Positions 1-6,188 of a DNA stretch of 12,159 nt are shown here, piece by piece. Source of the DNA: Oscillospiraceae bacterium (GTDB lineage: Bacteria; Bacillota; Clostridia; Oscillospirales; Oscillospiraceae); contig CADCLH010000038.1 of NCBI GenBank assembly GCA_902802215.1, positions 1-12,159 on the forward strand, read 5' to 3'. The notes under the pieces are model-generated. The model did not search any database, had not been told where the DNA came from, and saw nothing but the letters and a program-made list of their open reading frames with translations. Positions within the stretch are counted from its first letter, which is position 1; each line of letters opens with the position of its first letter. A program made the translations under genes and the position numbers.

Positions 1-378
1 CAGGGCCGCCGCGTCGGCGTGATCGACGAACGGGACGAGCTGTCCGGCAGCCGGGGAAGCGAGGGCGTCTATGATCTCGGTCCGTGCAGCGATACGCTCA
101 TCGGCCTCGACAAAGGCACTGCCGCAACGATGCTCCTGCGCGGGATGAACCCCGAGATCATCGCCATGGACGAGATCACGGCGTCCGACGATCTGGCCGC
201 TGTGCAAAACATCACCGGCTGCGGCGTGATCCTGTATGCCACCGCGCACGGCCGGTCCCGGGACGACATGCGCAGGCGAGCTCTCTACCGTGAACTGCTG
301 GAGCAGCGTGTCTTTCAGCTTCTGGTCTGCATCTCGATCCAAAACGGCAGGCGGGAATACCGCCTGGAAGCGCTGTGA
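1..378 (+). CDS. spoIIIAA: Stage III sporulation protein AA, ATPase (5'-truncated)
   Basis: This is the C-terminal 125 residues of SpoIIIAA, the cytoplasmic secretion-type ATPase thought to power the SpoIIIA-SpoIIQ channel from the mother-cell side during engulfment. The reading frame is open from base 1, so the start and the Walker A P-loop lie upstream of the window. What remains shows GRRVGVIDER at the left edge, a Walker B-like strand EIIAMDEIT (acidic pair at fragment residues 57-58) and the family's ATAHG motif (fragment residues 80-84), followed by a C-terminal RREYRLEAL strand. The TGA stop overlaps the GTG start of spoIIIAB by 4 bases. Identification rests on these motifs and on seven following spoIIIA genes in the standard order. 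The truncation is a window-edge effect, not a pseudogene. Confidence 0.95.
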   Translation, partial: QGRRVGVIDERDELSGSRGSEGVYDLGPCSDTLIGLDKGTAATMLLRGMNPEIIAMDEITASDDLAAVQNITGCGVILYATAHGRSRDDMRRRALYRELLEQRVFQLLVCISIQNGRREYRLEAL

Positions 379-890
379 CGGCCAAGCTGCTCGGCCTGCT
401 CCTGATCGCGGCCGGGGCGGGAGGGAGCGCCTGCCTGTTTCTCGGACAATGCCGCAGCCAAATCCGCTCACTCCGCAGCTTAAGGCAGATGCTGGAGCTG
501 ATGCAGGGGGAACTGAACACCTCCGCGCTGCCGCTTGCCCGGCTTCTGGAGACGATCTCGCCTCACCTGAGCGGCCCCGCGCTGCGTTTTACCGCTCTTG
601 TAAGAGAGGGCATGGAAGAGCTGGGGAGGCGCAGCTTCGCGGAGATCTGGGCGGAGAGTCTCAACGCCTGTTTTCCGGACCTTGCGCCTTCCGAACTCCG
701 CGAGCTACAGGATCTGGGCGCAGTTCTGGGGCGATATGAGCTGTCCAGGCAGACAGAGGCCCTTTCCCGATGCAGACAATTCCTGCTTCACCGGGAGGAA
801 GCCGCCTCGGCGGCGCTGACCGGGAAACGGCGTCTCGCCCTGGGACTGGCCTTTACCGGAACGACAATGCTCGGGATCATACTCTTTTAG
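375..890 (+). CDS. spoIIIAB: Stage III sporulation protein AB
   Basis: A 171-residue membrane protein of the SpoIIIA channel complex, the same length as the B. subtilis protein. It has an N-terminal membrane segment (about residues 3-24, LLGLLLIAAGAGG onward), a mainly helical soluble middle and a C-terminal membrane segment (about 150-171, LALGLAFTG onward). SpoIIIAB resembles the type II secretion/type IV pilus GspF-like family and is expected to link the ATPase SpoIIIAA to the membrane assembly. A recognisable family stretch is SELRELQDLGAVLGRYELS (about 112-130). The chosen start is GTG at 375, inside the spoIIIAA stop (GTGA overlap); it gives the family-typical N-terminus and no later start keeps the first membrane segment. 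Translation is probably coupled to spoIIIAA. Confidence 0.95.
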   Translation: MTAKLLGLLLIAAGAGGSACLFLGQCRSQIRSLRSLRQMLELMQGELNTSALPLARLLETISPHLSGPALRFTALVREGMEELGRRSFAEIWAESLNACFPDLAPSELRELQDLGAVLGRYELSRQTEALSRCRQFLLHREEAASAALTGKRRLALGLAFTGTTMLGIILF

Positions 891-898
891 GAGAAAGC

Positions 899-1093
899 AT
901 GGATGTTGATCTGATTTTTAAGATTGCCGCGGTCGGGATTCTGGTGGCGGTTCTCAATATCCTCCTTCAGCGCTCGGGGCGCGAGGAGCAGGCGCTGATG
1001 ACGACGATCACGGCGCTGGTCGTCGTGCTGATGGTTGTTGTGCAGAAGATCAGCGATCTGTTCAACATGATCAAAAGCCTTTTTAACCTGTGA
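899..1093 (+). CDS. spoIIIAC: Stage III sporulation protein AC
   Basis: A 64-residue small membrane protein of the SpoIIIA complex; family members are about 65-70 residues. Two hydrophobic helices are visible, about residues 5-25 (LIFKIAAVGILVAVLNILL) and 38-52 (ITALVVVLMVVVQK), joined by a short polar QRSGREEQ turn that is typical of SpoIIIAC. It ends with an amphipathic ISDLFNMIKSLFNL tail. SpoIIIAC and AD are predicted to form part of the membrane platform of the channel. The start at ATG 899 follows a good ribosome-binding site, AGGAGA at 889-894, which overlaps the spoIIIAB stop. This makes it one of the few spoIIIA cistrons here with its own clear site. A longer same-frame reading from 770 would overlap spoIIIAB by 121 bases and is not credible. 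Confidence 0.95.
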   Translation: MDVDLIFKIAAVGILVAVLNILLQRSGREEQALMTTITALVVVLMVVVQKISDLFNMIKSLFNL

Positions 1094-1094
1094 C

Positions 1095-1481
1095 ATGGAG
1101 TTGGTGCTTCAATGTACGGCAGCTGCGATATTCAGCGCCCTGACCTCGCTGCTTCTGAAACGCTATCACCCGGAGCTGTCCTTTTCTCTGAGCGCTCTGA
1201 CGCTGGCCCTGATCCTGCTGAGCTGCCTTCGTCTGCTCTCGGGCGCGGGCGAGCTTGTGAAGAGCGTTCGCAGTTCCCTGAACGTCAGCGCCGCGCAGCT
1301 GCAACCCGTCCTCAAATGCCTCGGGATCGCGGCGGTCAGCCGTTTCGGTTCCGGGCTCTGCCGGGACGCCTCGCAGAGCGCGCTGGCCTCCGCGATCGAG
1401 ACCGCGGGGCTGTTCTGCGCCGCTGCGGTCGTCGTGCCGTCGGTCCTCTCTCTGGTAAACATGGCCGCCTCCTTCCTTTGA
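1095..1481 (+). CDS. spoIIIAD: Stage III sporulation protein AD
   Basis: A 128-residue integral membrane protein of the SpoIIIA complex, close to the usual ~130 residues. Membrane segments are visible at about residues 5-22 (LQCTAAAIFSALTSLLL), 30-50 (FSLSALTLALILLSCLRLLS) and near the C-terminus (about 102-128, AGLFCAAAVVVPSVLSLVNM). The middle stretch CLGIAAVSRFGSGLCRDASQ is characteristic of the family, in which a conserved RDAGE/RDASQ-like region precedes the last helix pair. The start lies one base after the spoIIIAC stop, and no Shine-Dalgarno is seen before it, so expression probably depends on coupling to spoIIIAC. The TGA stop overlaps the TTG start of spoIIIAE. Confidence 0.94.
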   Translation: MELVLQCTAAAIFSALTSLLLKRYHPELSFSLSALTLALILLSCLRLLSGAGELVKSVRSSLNVSAAQLQPVLKCLGIAAVSRFGSGLCRDASQSALASAIETAGLFCAAAVVVPSVLSLVNMAASFL

Positions 1482-2578
1482 AGCTTCTGCTGCTTGTCCT
1501 GGTCTTTTCCGTATTCTGTTCCGGCCGGGCCTGGGCGCAGGAGCCGTCTGACCAAAACGCGGATATCTTTCATCTGGACTCCATGCGGGACGGTCTGAGC
1601 GCGGAGGAGCGGGAGATCGGCGGAGAGCTGACAGGGACGGGGACCTATGACGTGGACGGCGCAATGCACAGGCTTCTTGACCGCCTGAAGGAAAAGGCCG
1701 TCGGAGAGGTGCGAGGCAATTTGCGCTTTGCCTCGACGCTGACGGGGCTGACCTTTCTTGGGGGCTTTGCCTGTGCGCTCTGCGAGGACGAAAAGCTGCG
1801 CGTGCTGCTGGAGATCTGCGTGTGCGGTGTGGCCGCGTCCATCCTGACGGGGAGCATGGGCAGTCTGATCCAGCAGACGATGGAAGCGATCTATCGTCTG
1901 TCCGATTACTCCAAGGCCGCGCTCCCCGTCGTTTTTACGGCGGCGGCCGCCAGCGGGGCCGGAGCCTCCGCGGCCGTCCGCTACGCCGCGGTGACGCTGG
2001 CGCTGGATGTGCTGATGAGCACCGCGCAGCGCTGCATCCTCCCGCTGATCAACGCCTATCTGGCCTTGACGCTGTCCTGCGCGCTGTTTCCGAACAGCAT
2101 GCTGAAGGCGGCCTCCCGCTTTGTGCGCTGGGCGGCGGGGATCCTGATGACGGGGACGAGCCTCGTCTTCTCCGCCTATATTGGAATGACCGGCGCCATC
2201 AGCGCTGCCGTAAACGCGACAGCCGTCAAGGCGACAAAGGCCCTGATCTCGACAGCCCTTCCGGTCGTGGGCGGCATGATCGCCGACGTGTCCGGCACGG
2301 TCCTGGCCGCGGCCGGGGTCGTCCGGACCTGCGCGGGCGCCTTCGGTCTGGTCTCGGTTTGCGCGGTCTGTCTGGGGCCGTTTGTCCTGCTGACGGCAAA
2401 GATGCTTTTGTTCAAGGCGGTCTCCGCGCTGGCGGATTCCGTCCCGTGCGGGCGGCTTCCCGGGCTGTATTCCGGTTTGGCCGACGCGGCCGCCATGCTG
2501 ATGGGTCTGCTCGGAAGCTGCTCGATCATGCTTTTCCTGTCCTTTGCAATTGCCATGAAAGCGGTGACGGTCGCATGA
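1478..2578 (+). CDS. spoIIIAE: Stage III sporulation protein AE, polytopic membrane protein
   Basis: A 366-residue polytopic membrane component of the SpoIIIA channel; the B. subtilis protein is about 400. The chosen start is TTG at 1478, overlapping the spoIIIAD stop as TTGA. It gives a clean signal peptide: Met-Lys, a leucine-rich core (residues 3-13) and an Ala-Trp-Ala cleavage site ending at residue 20, followed by a polar extracytoplasmic stretch (21-90). The remainder carries several hydrophobic segments, with the family block around GMTGAISAAVNATAVKATKA and LPVVGGMIADVSGTVLAA. The frame stays open far upstream (to 1112), but that part lies inside spoIIIAD and is not SpoIIIAE-like. An ATG at 1583 would lose the signal peptide. 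No Shine-Dalgarno precedes the TTG, so coupled reinitiation from spoIIIAD is inferred. Confidence 0.93.
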   Translation: MKLLLLVLVFSVFCSGRAWAQEPSDQNADIFHLDSMRDGLSAEEREIGGELTGTGTYDVDGAMHRLLDRLKEKAVGEVRGNLRFASTLTGLTFLGGFACALCEDEKLRVLLEICVCGVAASILTGSMGSLIQQTMEAIYRLSDYSKAALPVVFTAAAASGAGASAAVRYAAVTLALDVLMSTAQRCILPLINAYLALTLSCALFPNSMLKAASRFVRWAAGILMTGTSLVFSAYIGMTGAISAAVNATAVKATKALISTALPVVGGMIADVSGTVLAAAGVVRTCAGAFGLVSVCAVCLGPFVLLTAKMLLFKAVSALADSVPCGRLPGLYSGLADAAAMLMGLLGSCSIMLFLSFAIAMKAVTVA

Positions 2579-3054
2579 ACGAGGCCCTGCGCGAACTGAT
2601 CGCCCTGTCGCTGATCCTGGGGCTCGCGCTGCACCTGTGTCCCGAAGGCGGCGTCAAGCAGGTCCTGACCGTGCTGAGCGGAGCCCTGCTGGGCATGGCC
2701 GTGCTCACGTCCTTCAAGGGTCTGGATTACGACGCCCTTGCGCTCGGGAACGCGAAGCTGCATGAGCGGGAGGCCGCCATCATCGAGGACGGGGAACGGG
2801 CGTCGCAAAAGCTCAACCGACTCTTCATAGAGGACGAATACGCCTCATATATTCTGAACAGGGCGGAGCTTCTGGGCGTCAGCGATTTGGAGATACAGGT
2901 ACAGACACAGTGGTCGTACGAAGGCCTCTGGATCCCCTACGCCGCTCAGATCAAGGGGACGGTCGGGCCGGACGACAAGGCTGCGCTGGAGCGGCTCCTG
3001 CGGGATGATCTGGGGATTCCGACGGAAAGGCAGTATTGGTATACGAATGGATGA
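2575..3054 (+). CDS. spoIIIAF: Stage III sporulation protein AF
   Basis: A 159-residue protein, shorter than the roughly 200-residue B. subtilis SpoIIIAF. Two membrane helices are visible at about residues 5-22 (LRELIALSLILGLALHLC) and 28-47 (KQVLTVLSGALLGMAVLTSF). An extracytoplasmic helical linker (50-90) and a C-terminal domain follow, with strands LEIQVQTQW and AAQIKGTV and a helix DKAALERLLRDDLG. This fits the ring-building-motif fold reported for SpoIIIAF, which is related to SpoIIIAG/AH and to type III secretion ring proteins. The ATG start overlaps the spoIIIAE stop as ATGA; the frame is open upstream, but only inside spoIIIAE. Its 3' end overlaps spoIIIAG by 8 bases. Confidence 0.93.
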   Translation: MNEALRELIALSLILGLALHLCPEGGVKQVLTVLSGALLGMAVLTSFKGLDYDALALGNAKLHEREAAIIEDGERASQKLNRLFIEDEYASYILNRAELLGVSDLEIQVQTQWSYEGLWIPYAAQIKGTVGPDDKAALERLLRDDLGIPTERQYWYTNG

Positions 3055-3376
3055 GATCAAGAAGAAGCTGGGACGGCTGGAACGATTCAAGTATCCGCTT
3101 CTTGTCCTGCTTGCAGGCGTGCTGCTGATGCTGCTCCCGCTCTCGCCTTCGACGCCGAAGGCGGAGGCCGAAGACAGCTCGAACCGGCAGTTGGAGCAAA
3201 TCCTGTCCTGCTCCCGCGGGGTAGGGGAAGCGCGGGTCCTGCTCTCGGACAGCGGCGTGGTGGTTGTCTGCAAAGGCGCCGACGACGCCGCGGTAAGGCT
3301 TGACATGATCCGCGCGATCCGCTCATATACTGGTTTCGGCTCGGATAAGATCACAATATTGAAATTAGCGGACTGA
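3047..3376 (+). CDS. spoIIIAG: Stage III sporulation protein AG, compact form
   Basis: A 109-residue SpoIIIAG, about half the length of the 229-residue B. subtilis protein. It has a basic N-terminal cytoplasmic stretch (residues 1-15), one membrane helix (16-33, YPLLVLLAGVLLMLLPLS), a short linker, and a minimal helix-strand-strand-helix-strand ring-building fold: helix 46-57, strand 61-66, strand 70-75, helix 79-95, strand 101-107. The stretch VVVVCKGADDAAVRLDMI followed by GFGSDKITILKL is diagnostic of the family. SpoIIIAG builds the large periplasmic ring of the mother-cell/forespore channel. In B. subtilis the fold is interrupted by a large beta insertion; here the first two strands are joined by a tight turn. 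The start is ATG 3047, 8 bases inside spoIIIAF; a same-frame ATG at 3005 would extend further into spoIIIAF and is less likely. Confidence 0.93.
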   Translation: MDEIKKKLGRLERFKYPLLVLLAGVLLMLLPLSPSTPKAEAEDSSNRQLEQILSCSRGVGEARVLLSDSGVVVVCKGADDAAVRLDMIRAIRSYTGFGSDKITILKLAD

Positions 3377-3397
3377 GCGCAGGGAGGAGATTCGACC

Positions 3398-3940
3398 ATG
3401 ATGAAAAACCGAAAAAGAAACCTGACCGTTTTGGCGGTGCTGAGCTTCGTGTGCGCGGCGGTGGCACTCAACTGGACCTACAACAGCCGCTGGGGCAAGC
3501 CGGACGCGGAGATGGTTTACGCGGAGGATGAGGCGATGGCGGCCGCGCAGACGGATTTTGCCCGGAGTCTCACGACCGCGGGAACCGAGTATTTTGCCGA
3601 AGCCAGACTGACGCGGCAGGTGTCGCGCGACGAGGCGCTGGAGCTGCTGCAAACCGCCGCTTCTTCGGAGGCCGCCTCGCAGGAGACCATCGACAGCGCC
3701 ATGAATGCGATATCCAGAATGGCCGCCTGCTCCATGCAGGAGGCGCAGATCGAAAACCTGCTGCTGGCCAAGGAGTTTGACGACTGTGTGGTCTACATCG
3801 GCGAGGATGCGATCACCGTTGCGGTCCCGGCTCCGATGGAGGGACTGAGCGAAGAGGCCGTCGCGCGGATCACCGACGTGATCTGTACGGAGACCTCCTA
3901 CGGTCCGGAGCAGCTCAATATCATCGAGGTCAAGGCTTGA
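3398..3940 (+). CDS. spoIIIAH: Stage III sporulation protein AH
   Basis: A 180-residue bitopic membrane protein, somewhat shorter than the 218-residue B. subtilis SpoIIIAH. It has a basic N-terminus (MMKNRKRN), one membrane helix (about residues 9-24) and then the clostridial-type NWTYNSRWGK stretch. An extracytoplasmic helical region runs from 45 to 75. The C-terminal ring-building domain (about 85-180) includes RDEALELLQ, SQETIDSAMNAISRMA, QIENLLLAKEFDDCVVYI and a final ELNIIEVKA strand. In B. subtilis this domain, related to YscJ/FliF, binds SpoIIQ across the intermembrane space. A strong Shine-Dalgarno, GGGAGGAG at 3382-3389, precedes ATG 3398; a second ATG at 3401 is also possible. It is the last gene of the operon and is followed by a terminator. 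Confidence 0.96.
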   Translation: MMKNRKRNLTVLAVLSFVCAAVALNWTYNSRWGKPDAEMVYAEDEAMAAAQTDFARSLTTAGTEYFAEARLTRQVSRDEALELLQTAASSEAASQETIDSAMNAISRMAACSMQEAQIENLLLAKEFDDCVVYIGEDAITVAVPAPMEGLSEEAVARITDVICTETSYGPEQLNIIEVKA

Positions 3941-3949
3941 TTCATGCAT

Positions 3950-3981
3950 GGCATACCGGTCTCAGGTATGCCTGCTTTTTA
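3950..3981 (+). terminator. Rho-independent terminator of the spoIIIA operon
   Basis: A perfect 8-bp stem pairs GGCATACC (3950-3957) with GGTATGCC (3965-3972) across a 7-base loop. TGC and a run of five T (3976-3980) follow, in a generally T-rich stretch. It starts 9 bases after the spoIIIAH stop and before the next operon's probable promoter, which is where an operon terminator is expected. The three-base gap between stem and T-run makes it a moderate rather than ideal terminator. Confidence 0.8.
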
Positions 3982-4020
3982 TTCTTTTCTGGCTATGTCA
4001 GGAAAAAACAGAATGATAAG

Positions 4021-4048
4021 ATGGAAAAAATGAAAAAATGAAGAAATA
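4021..4048. repeat. A-rich imperfect tandem tract upstream of the asp23-family operon
   Basis: Three imperfect copies of an ATG(G/A)AAAAA-like unit lie head to tail (about 4021-4029, 4030-4037 and 4038-4047) inside a markedly AT-rich stretch, in contrast to the GC-rich genes on both sides. A six-codon reading MEKMKK (4021-4041) falls inside it, but it has no ribosome-binding site and lies upstream of the predicted transcription start. The tract sits just upstream of the candidate promoter, where phased A-tracts can act as an UP element or bend DNA; that role is inference. Confidence 0.45.
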
Positions 4049-4051
4049 TGC

Positions 4052-4080
4052 TTCCTTTTTCTGAATACTTATGGTAAAAT
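4052..4080 (+). promoter_or_regulatory. Probable sigma-A-type promoter of the asp23-nusB-xse-isp-dxs-tlyA operon
   Basis: An extended -10 element, TGG followed by TAAAAT (4072-4080), lies 27 bases before the first gene. The matching -35 position, 17 bases upstream, reads TTCCTT (4052-4057) and is weak; extended -10 promoters tolerate this. A-rich DNA upstream (4013-4048) could supply an UP element. The predicted transcript start is near 4087, leaving a 5' leader of about 20 bases with the Shine-Dalgarno at 4096-4101. The position between a terminator and the first gene of the operon supports the call. TATTAT at 4080-4085 is an alternative -10. Confidence 0.5.
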
Positions 4081-4107
4081 ATTATGATTTCATTTGGGAG
4101 GTTCTTT

Positions 4108-4470
4108 ATGGGCGACAATTACGTAACCTGTCAGACCGAAAAAGGGAGCATCAACATTTCGGAAGAAGTGATCACCAGCGTCGTCAAATCCGCCATCAGC
4201 GAGATCGACGGCGTTGCCGGTCTTTCCAATACCGCCGGGTCGGAGCTTGCCGAGCTCATCGGTCTCAAGACCGTGACCAAGGGCGTCAAGGTCCAGTTCA
4301 TCGACGGCAAGATTTTGGCGGATATCATCATCACCGTCGTGTACGGCTGCAACATCGTCAACGTGGCGCGCGAGGTCCAGGAGAAGGTCATGAGTCTGGT
4401 CCAGGCCTCGACCGGGATCGAGAACGCCGAGGTCAACGTCCACGTTTCCGGGATCGCCTTTGACAAATAA
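4108..4470 (+). CDS. yqhY: Asp23/Gls24 family protein (YqhY-like)
   Basis: A 120-residue soluble protein of the Asp23/Gls24 (DUF322) family. The family pattern is clear: an N-terminal GSINISEEVITSVVKSAI helix-entry segment, then IDGVAGLS, a GVKVQFIDGKILADIIITV strand pair, a YGCNIVNVAREVQEKVMSL helix and a C-terminal EVNVHVSGI strand. Asp23-type proteins are linked to the cell envelope in staphylococci. The copy beside nusB in B. subtilis (YqhY) sits with the acetyl-CoA carboxylase genes accB/accC and has been tied to lipid synthesis. Here accB/accC are absent, so the symbol rests on family and on adjacency to nusB. The start at ATG 4108 is fixed by GGGAGG at 4096-4101; an in-frame ATG at 4084 lies upstream of any usable ribosome-binding site. 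It is the first gene of its operon. Confidence 0.88.
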   Translation: MGDNYVTCQTEKGSINISEEVITSVVKSAISEIDGVAGLSNTAGSELAELIGLKTVTKGVKVQFIDGKILADIIITVVYGCNIVNVAREVQEKVMSLVQASTGIENAEVNVHVSGIAFDK

Positions 4471-4485
4471 TCGGAGGACAGGCCG

Positions 4486-4947
4486 ATGACAAGGACAAAC
4501 GCGCGAGAGCTGGCCATCCAGCTCAGCTTTGCCGCAGCCGCGACGGGGGAGGACCCCCGGGCGATTCTGGACCGCTTCTTTGACGAAGAACACTACGCCA
4601 GTCTTGCCGCCGAGGACGCGCTCTATCAGGAGCGCCCGGACGAGGCCCAGCTCGACTATATTCGCCGCCTGACCACGCTGATCGAAGAAAACCGCGCCGA
4701 GATCGACGCCTACATCAGCCGCTACGCGAAGGGCTGGAAGATCGAGCGCATTTCCCGCACGGCTCTGGCGGTCCTGCGCTGCGCGCTGTGCGAGATCCTG
4801 TATATGGACGACATCCCCGACGCCGCCGCCATCAACGAGGCGGTGGAGCTCGCCAAGGGCTATGACGAGCCGGACACCGTCGCTTTTGTCAACGGCGTGC
4901 TGGGCGGTTTCATGCGCGGTGAGAAGAACACCGGCGCGGAAAAGTAA
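4486..4947 (+). CDS. nusB: Transcription antitermination factor NusB
   Basis: A 153-residue all-helical NusB that, with NusE (ribosomal protein S10), binds boxA RNA and supports rRNA transcription antitermination. The N-terminal helix starts TRTNARELAIQL and has fewer arginines than the classic RRxARE start, though Arg3 and Arg7 are kept. The family core is clear in the C-terminal half: ISRYAKGWKIERISRTALAVLRCALCEILY, then IPDAAAINEAVELAKGYDEPDTVAFVNGVLGGF (about 78-146). The EEHYASLAAEDALYQERPDEAQ linker (about 36-57) is longer than in enterobacterial NusB; I recall similar linkers in Oscillospiraceae. GGAGG at 4473-4477 sets the start at ATG 4486. The gene lies 15 bases after the Asp23-family gene and 2 bases before xseA. 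Confidence 0.95.
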   Translation: MTRTNARELAIQLSFAAAATGEDPRAILDRFFDEEHYASLAAEDALYQERPDEAQLDYIRRLTTLIEENRAEIDAYISRYAKGWKIERISRTALAVLRCALCEILYMDDIPDAAAINEAVELAKGYDEPDTVAFVNGVLGGFMRGEKNTGAEK

Positions 4948-4949
4948 TC

Positions 4950-6188
4950 ATGGACCAGGCGCTTTCGGTAACAGAGCTCAACAGCATCGTCCGCAATCTG
5001 CTGGAGGGCGAACCCATGCTTTCCAACGTCTGCGTCCGGGGCGAGCTCTCCAATTACAAGATCTACCCCTCCGGGCACCACTACTTTACGCTCAAGGACA
5101 GCGAGAGCAGCCTGCGCTGTGTGATGTTCAAAAGCAGCGCCTTAAAGCTCCGCTTCCGTCCGGAGAGCGGCATGGGGGTGACGGCGTGGGGGCGCGTCGC
5201 CGTTTTTCTGCGCGACGGGGCGTATCAGCTCTACTGCACCCAGCTGATGCCCGAGGGGACCGGCGATCTGCAAGTCGCCTTTGAGCAGCTCAAGGCAAGG
5301 CTGGAGGAAGAGGGACTGTTCGACGACGCGCATAAAAAGCCGCTGCCGACGATCCCCGGACGCATTGCGATCATCACCTCCTCGGCCGGGGCGGCGGTGC
5401 ACGATATGATCCGCATCCTCGGCCGACGCTGGCCCATGGCGAAGCTGCTTGTCATGCCGGTGCGCGTGCAGGGGGCGGAAGCGCCGCCGGAGATCGCGGG
5501 CGCGATCCGCTACGCCAACGAATTCGACGTGGCGGACCTCATTATCACCGGACGCGGCGGCGGCTCCATCGAAGACCTCTGGGCTTTCAACGACGAGCGC
5601 GTCGCCCGTGCGATCTACGCCTCCCGCATCCCCGTCATCTCTGCGGTCGGACACGAGCCGGACGTCACGATCTCCGACTATGTCGCGGACAGGCGGGCGT
5701 CCACGCCCTCCAACGCCGCCGAAATCGCGGTGCCGGACTGCCGCGAGGTCGCAGAGCTGCTGCATGCGTACGAGATCCGCGGTTCACAGGCGATGCGGAA
5801 AAAGCTCGCCTTTCTGGGCGAGCGGCTCGAGAATCTGAAAAACAAGCGCGTCCTGTCGGAGCCCACGGCGCAGATCGACCTGCGTCGCATGGAGCTGGAT
5901 CACATGCGCAAGCTTCTGGCCGCTGCGGAGGATCGGGAGCTGGCTTCCTGCCGGGAGCGTTTTGTACGCCTGACCGCCGCGCTGGACGCGATGAGTCCAC
6001 TGCGCGTGCTGACGCGGGGCTATGCCATCGCCGCCGACGGGGAGGGCCGCTGTGTCCGCAGCGTGGAGGCGATCCGCCCCGGGGACCGGCTCCGGCTGAC
6101 GCTGGCCGACGGTCGGGCGGACTGCCTGGTTGAAAATACACAAAGGAGCAATATCAATGGCAGCGAAAAAGAATCCGCTGAGCTTTGA
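4950..6188 (+). CDS. xseA: Exodeoxyribonuclease VII large subunit
   Basis: A 412-residue XseA, the catalytic subunit of exonuclease VII, which degrades single-stranded DNA to oligonucleotides and partners with several XseB chains. An N-terminal OB-fold (about 5-100) includes VRGELSNYKIYPSGHHYFTLKD. The catalytic core has ITSSAGAAVHDM (142-153), GRGGGSIEDLWAFNDE (201 onward) and AVGHEPDVTISD (His235, Asp238), followed by DRRASTPSNAAE. A charged coiled-coil region (about 265-345) and a small C-terminal domain (LTRGYAI...GDRLRLTLADG) complete it. The start at ATG 4950, two bases after the nusB stop, gives the usual VTELN N-terminus; the preceding GGCGCGGAAAAG is a weak ribosome-binding site, so coupling to nusB is likely. 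The last ~18 residues are low in family character and overlap xseB. Confidence 0.96.
   Translation: MDQALSVTELNSIVRNLLEGEPMLSNVCVRGELSNYKIYPSGHHYFTLKDSESSLRCVMFKSSALKLRFRPESGMGVTAWGRVAVFLRDGAYQLYCTQLMPEGTGDLQVAFEQLKARLEEEGLFDDAHKKPLPTIPGRIAIITSSAGAAVHDMIRILGRRWPMAKLLVMPVRVQGAEAPPEIAGAIRYANEFDVADLIITGRGGGSIEDLWAFNDERVARAIYASRIPVISAVGHEPDVTISDYVADRRASTPSNAAEIAVPDCREVAELLHAYEIRGSQAMRKKLAFLGERLENLKNKRVLSEPTAQIDLRRMELDHMRKLLAAAEDRELASCRERFVRLTAALDAMSPLRVLTRGYAIAADGEGRCVRSVEAIRPGDRLRLTLADGRADCLVENTQRSNINGSEKESAEL
6143..6148 (+). promoter_or_regulatory. xseB ribosome-binding site inside xseA
   Basis: AAGGAG (6143-6148) lies 8 bases before ATG 6157 and decides the xseB start over the in-frame ATG at 6130. 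It is embedded in the coding sequence of the final residues of xseA. Confidence 0.8.

Noticed and set aside
1112..1477. N-terminal extension of spoIIIAE
   Set aside because: It overlaps spoIIIAD completely, is not hydrophobic or family-like, and would bury the clear signal peptide.
1822..2574. Open + frame upstream of and continuous with spoIIIAF
   Set aside because: It lies in another frame inside spoIIIAE, with an arginine-rich low-complexity translation. The true spoIIIAF starts at 2575.
4021..4041. Six-codon leader-peptide-like reading (MEKMKK) upstream of the asp23-family gene
   Set aside because: No ribosome-binding site, upstream of the predicted transcript start, and explained by the A-rich tandem tract.
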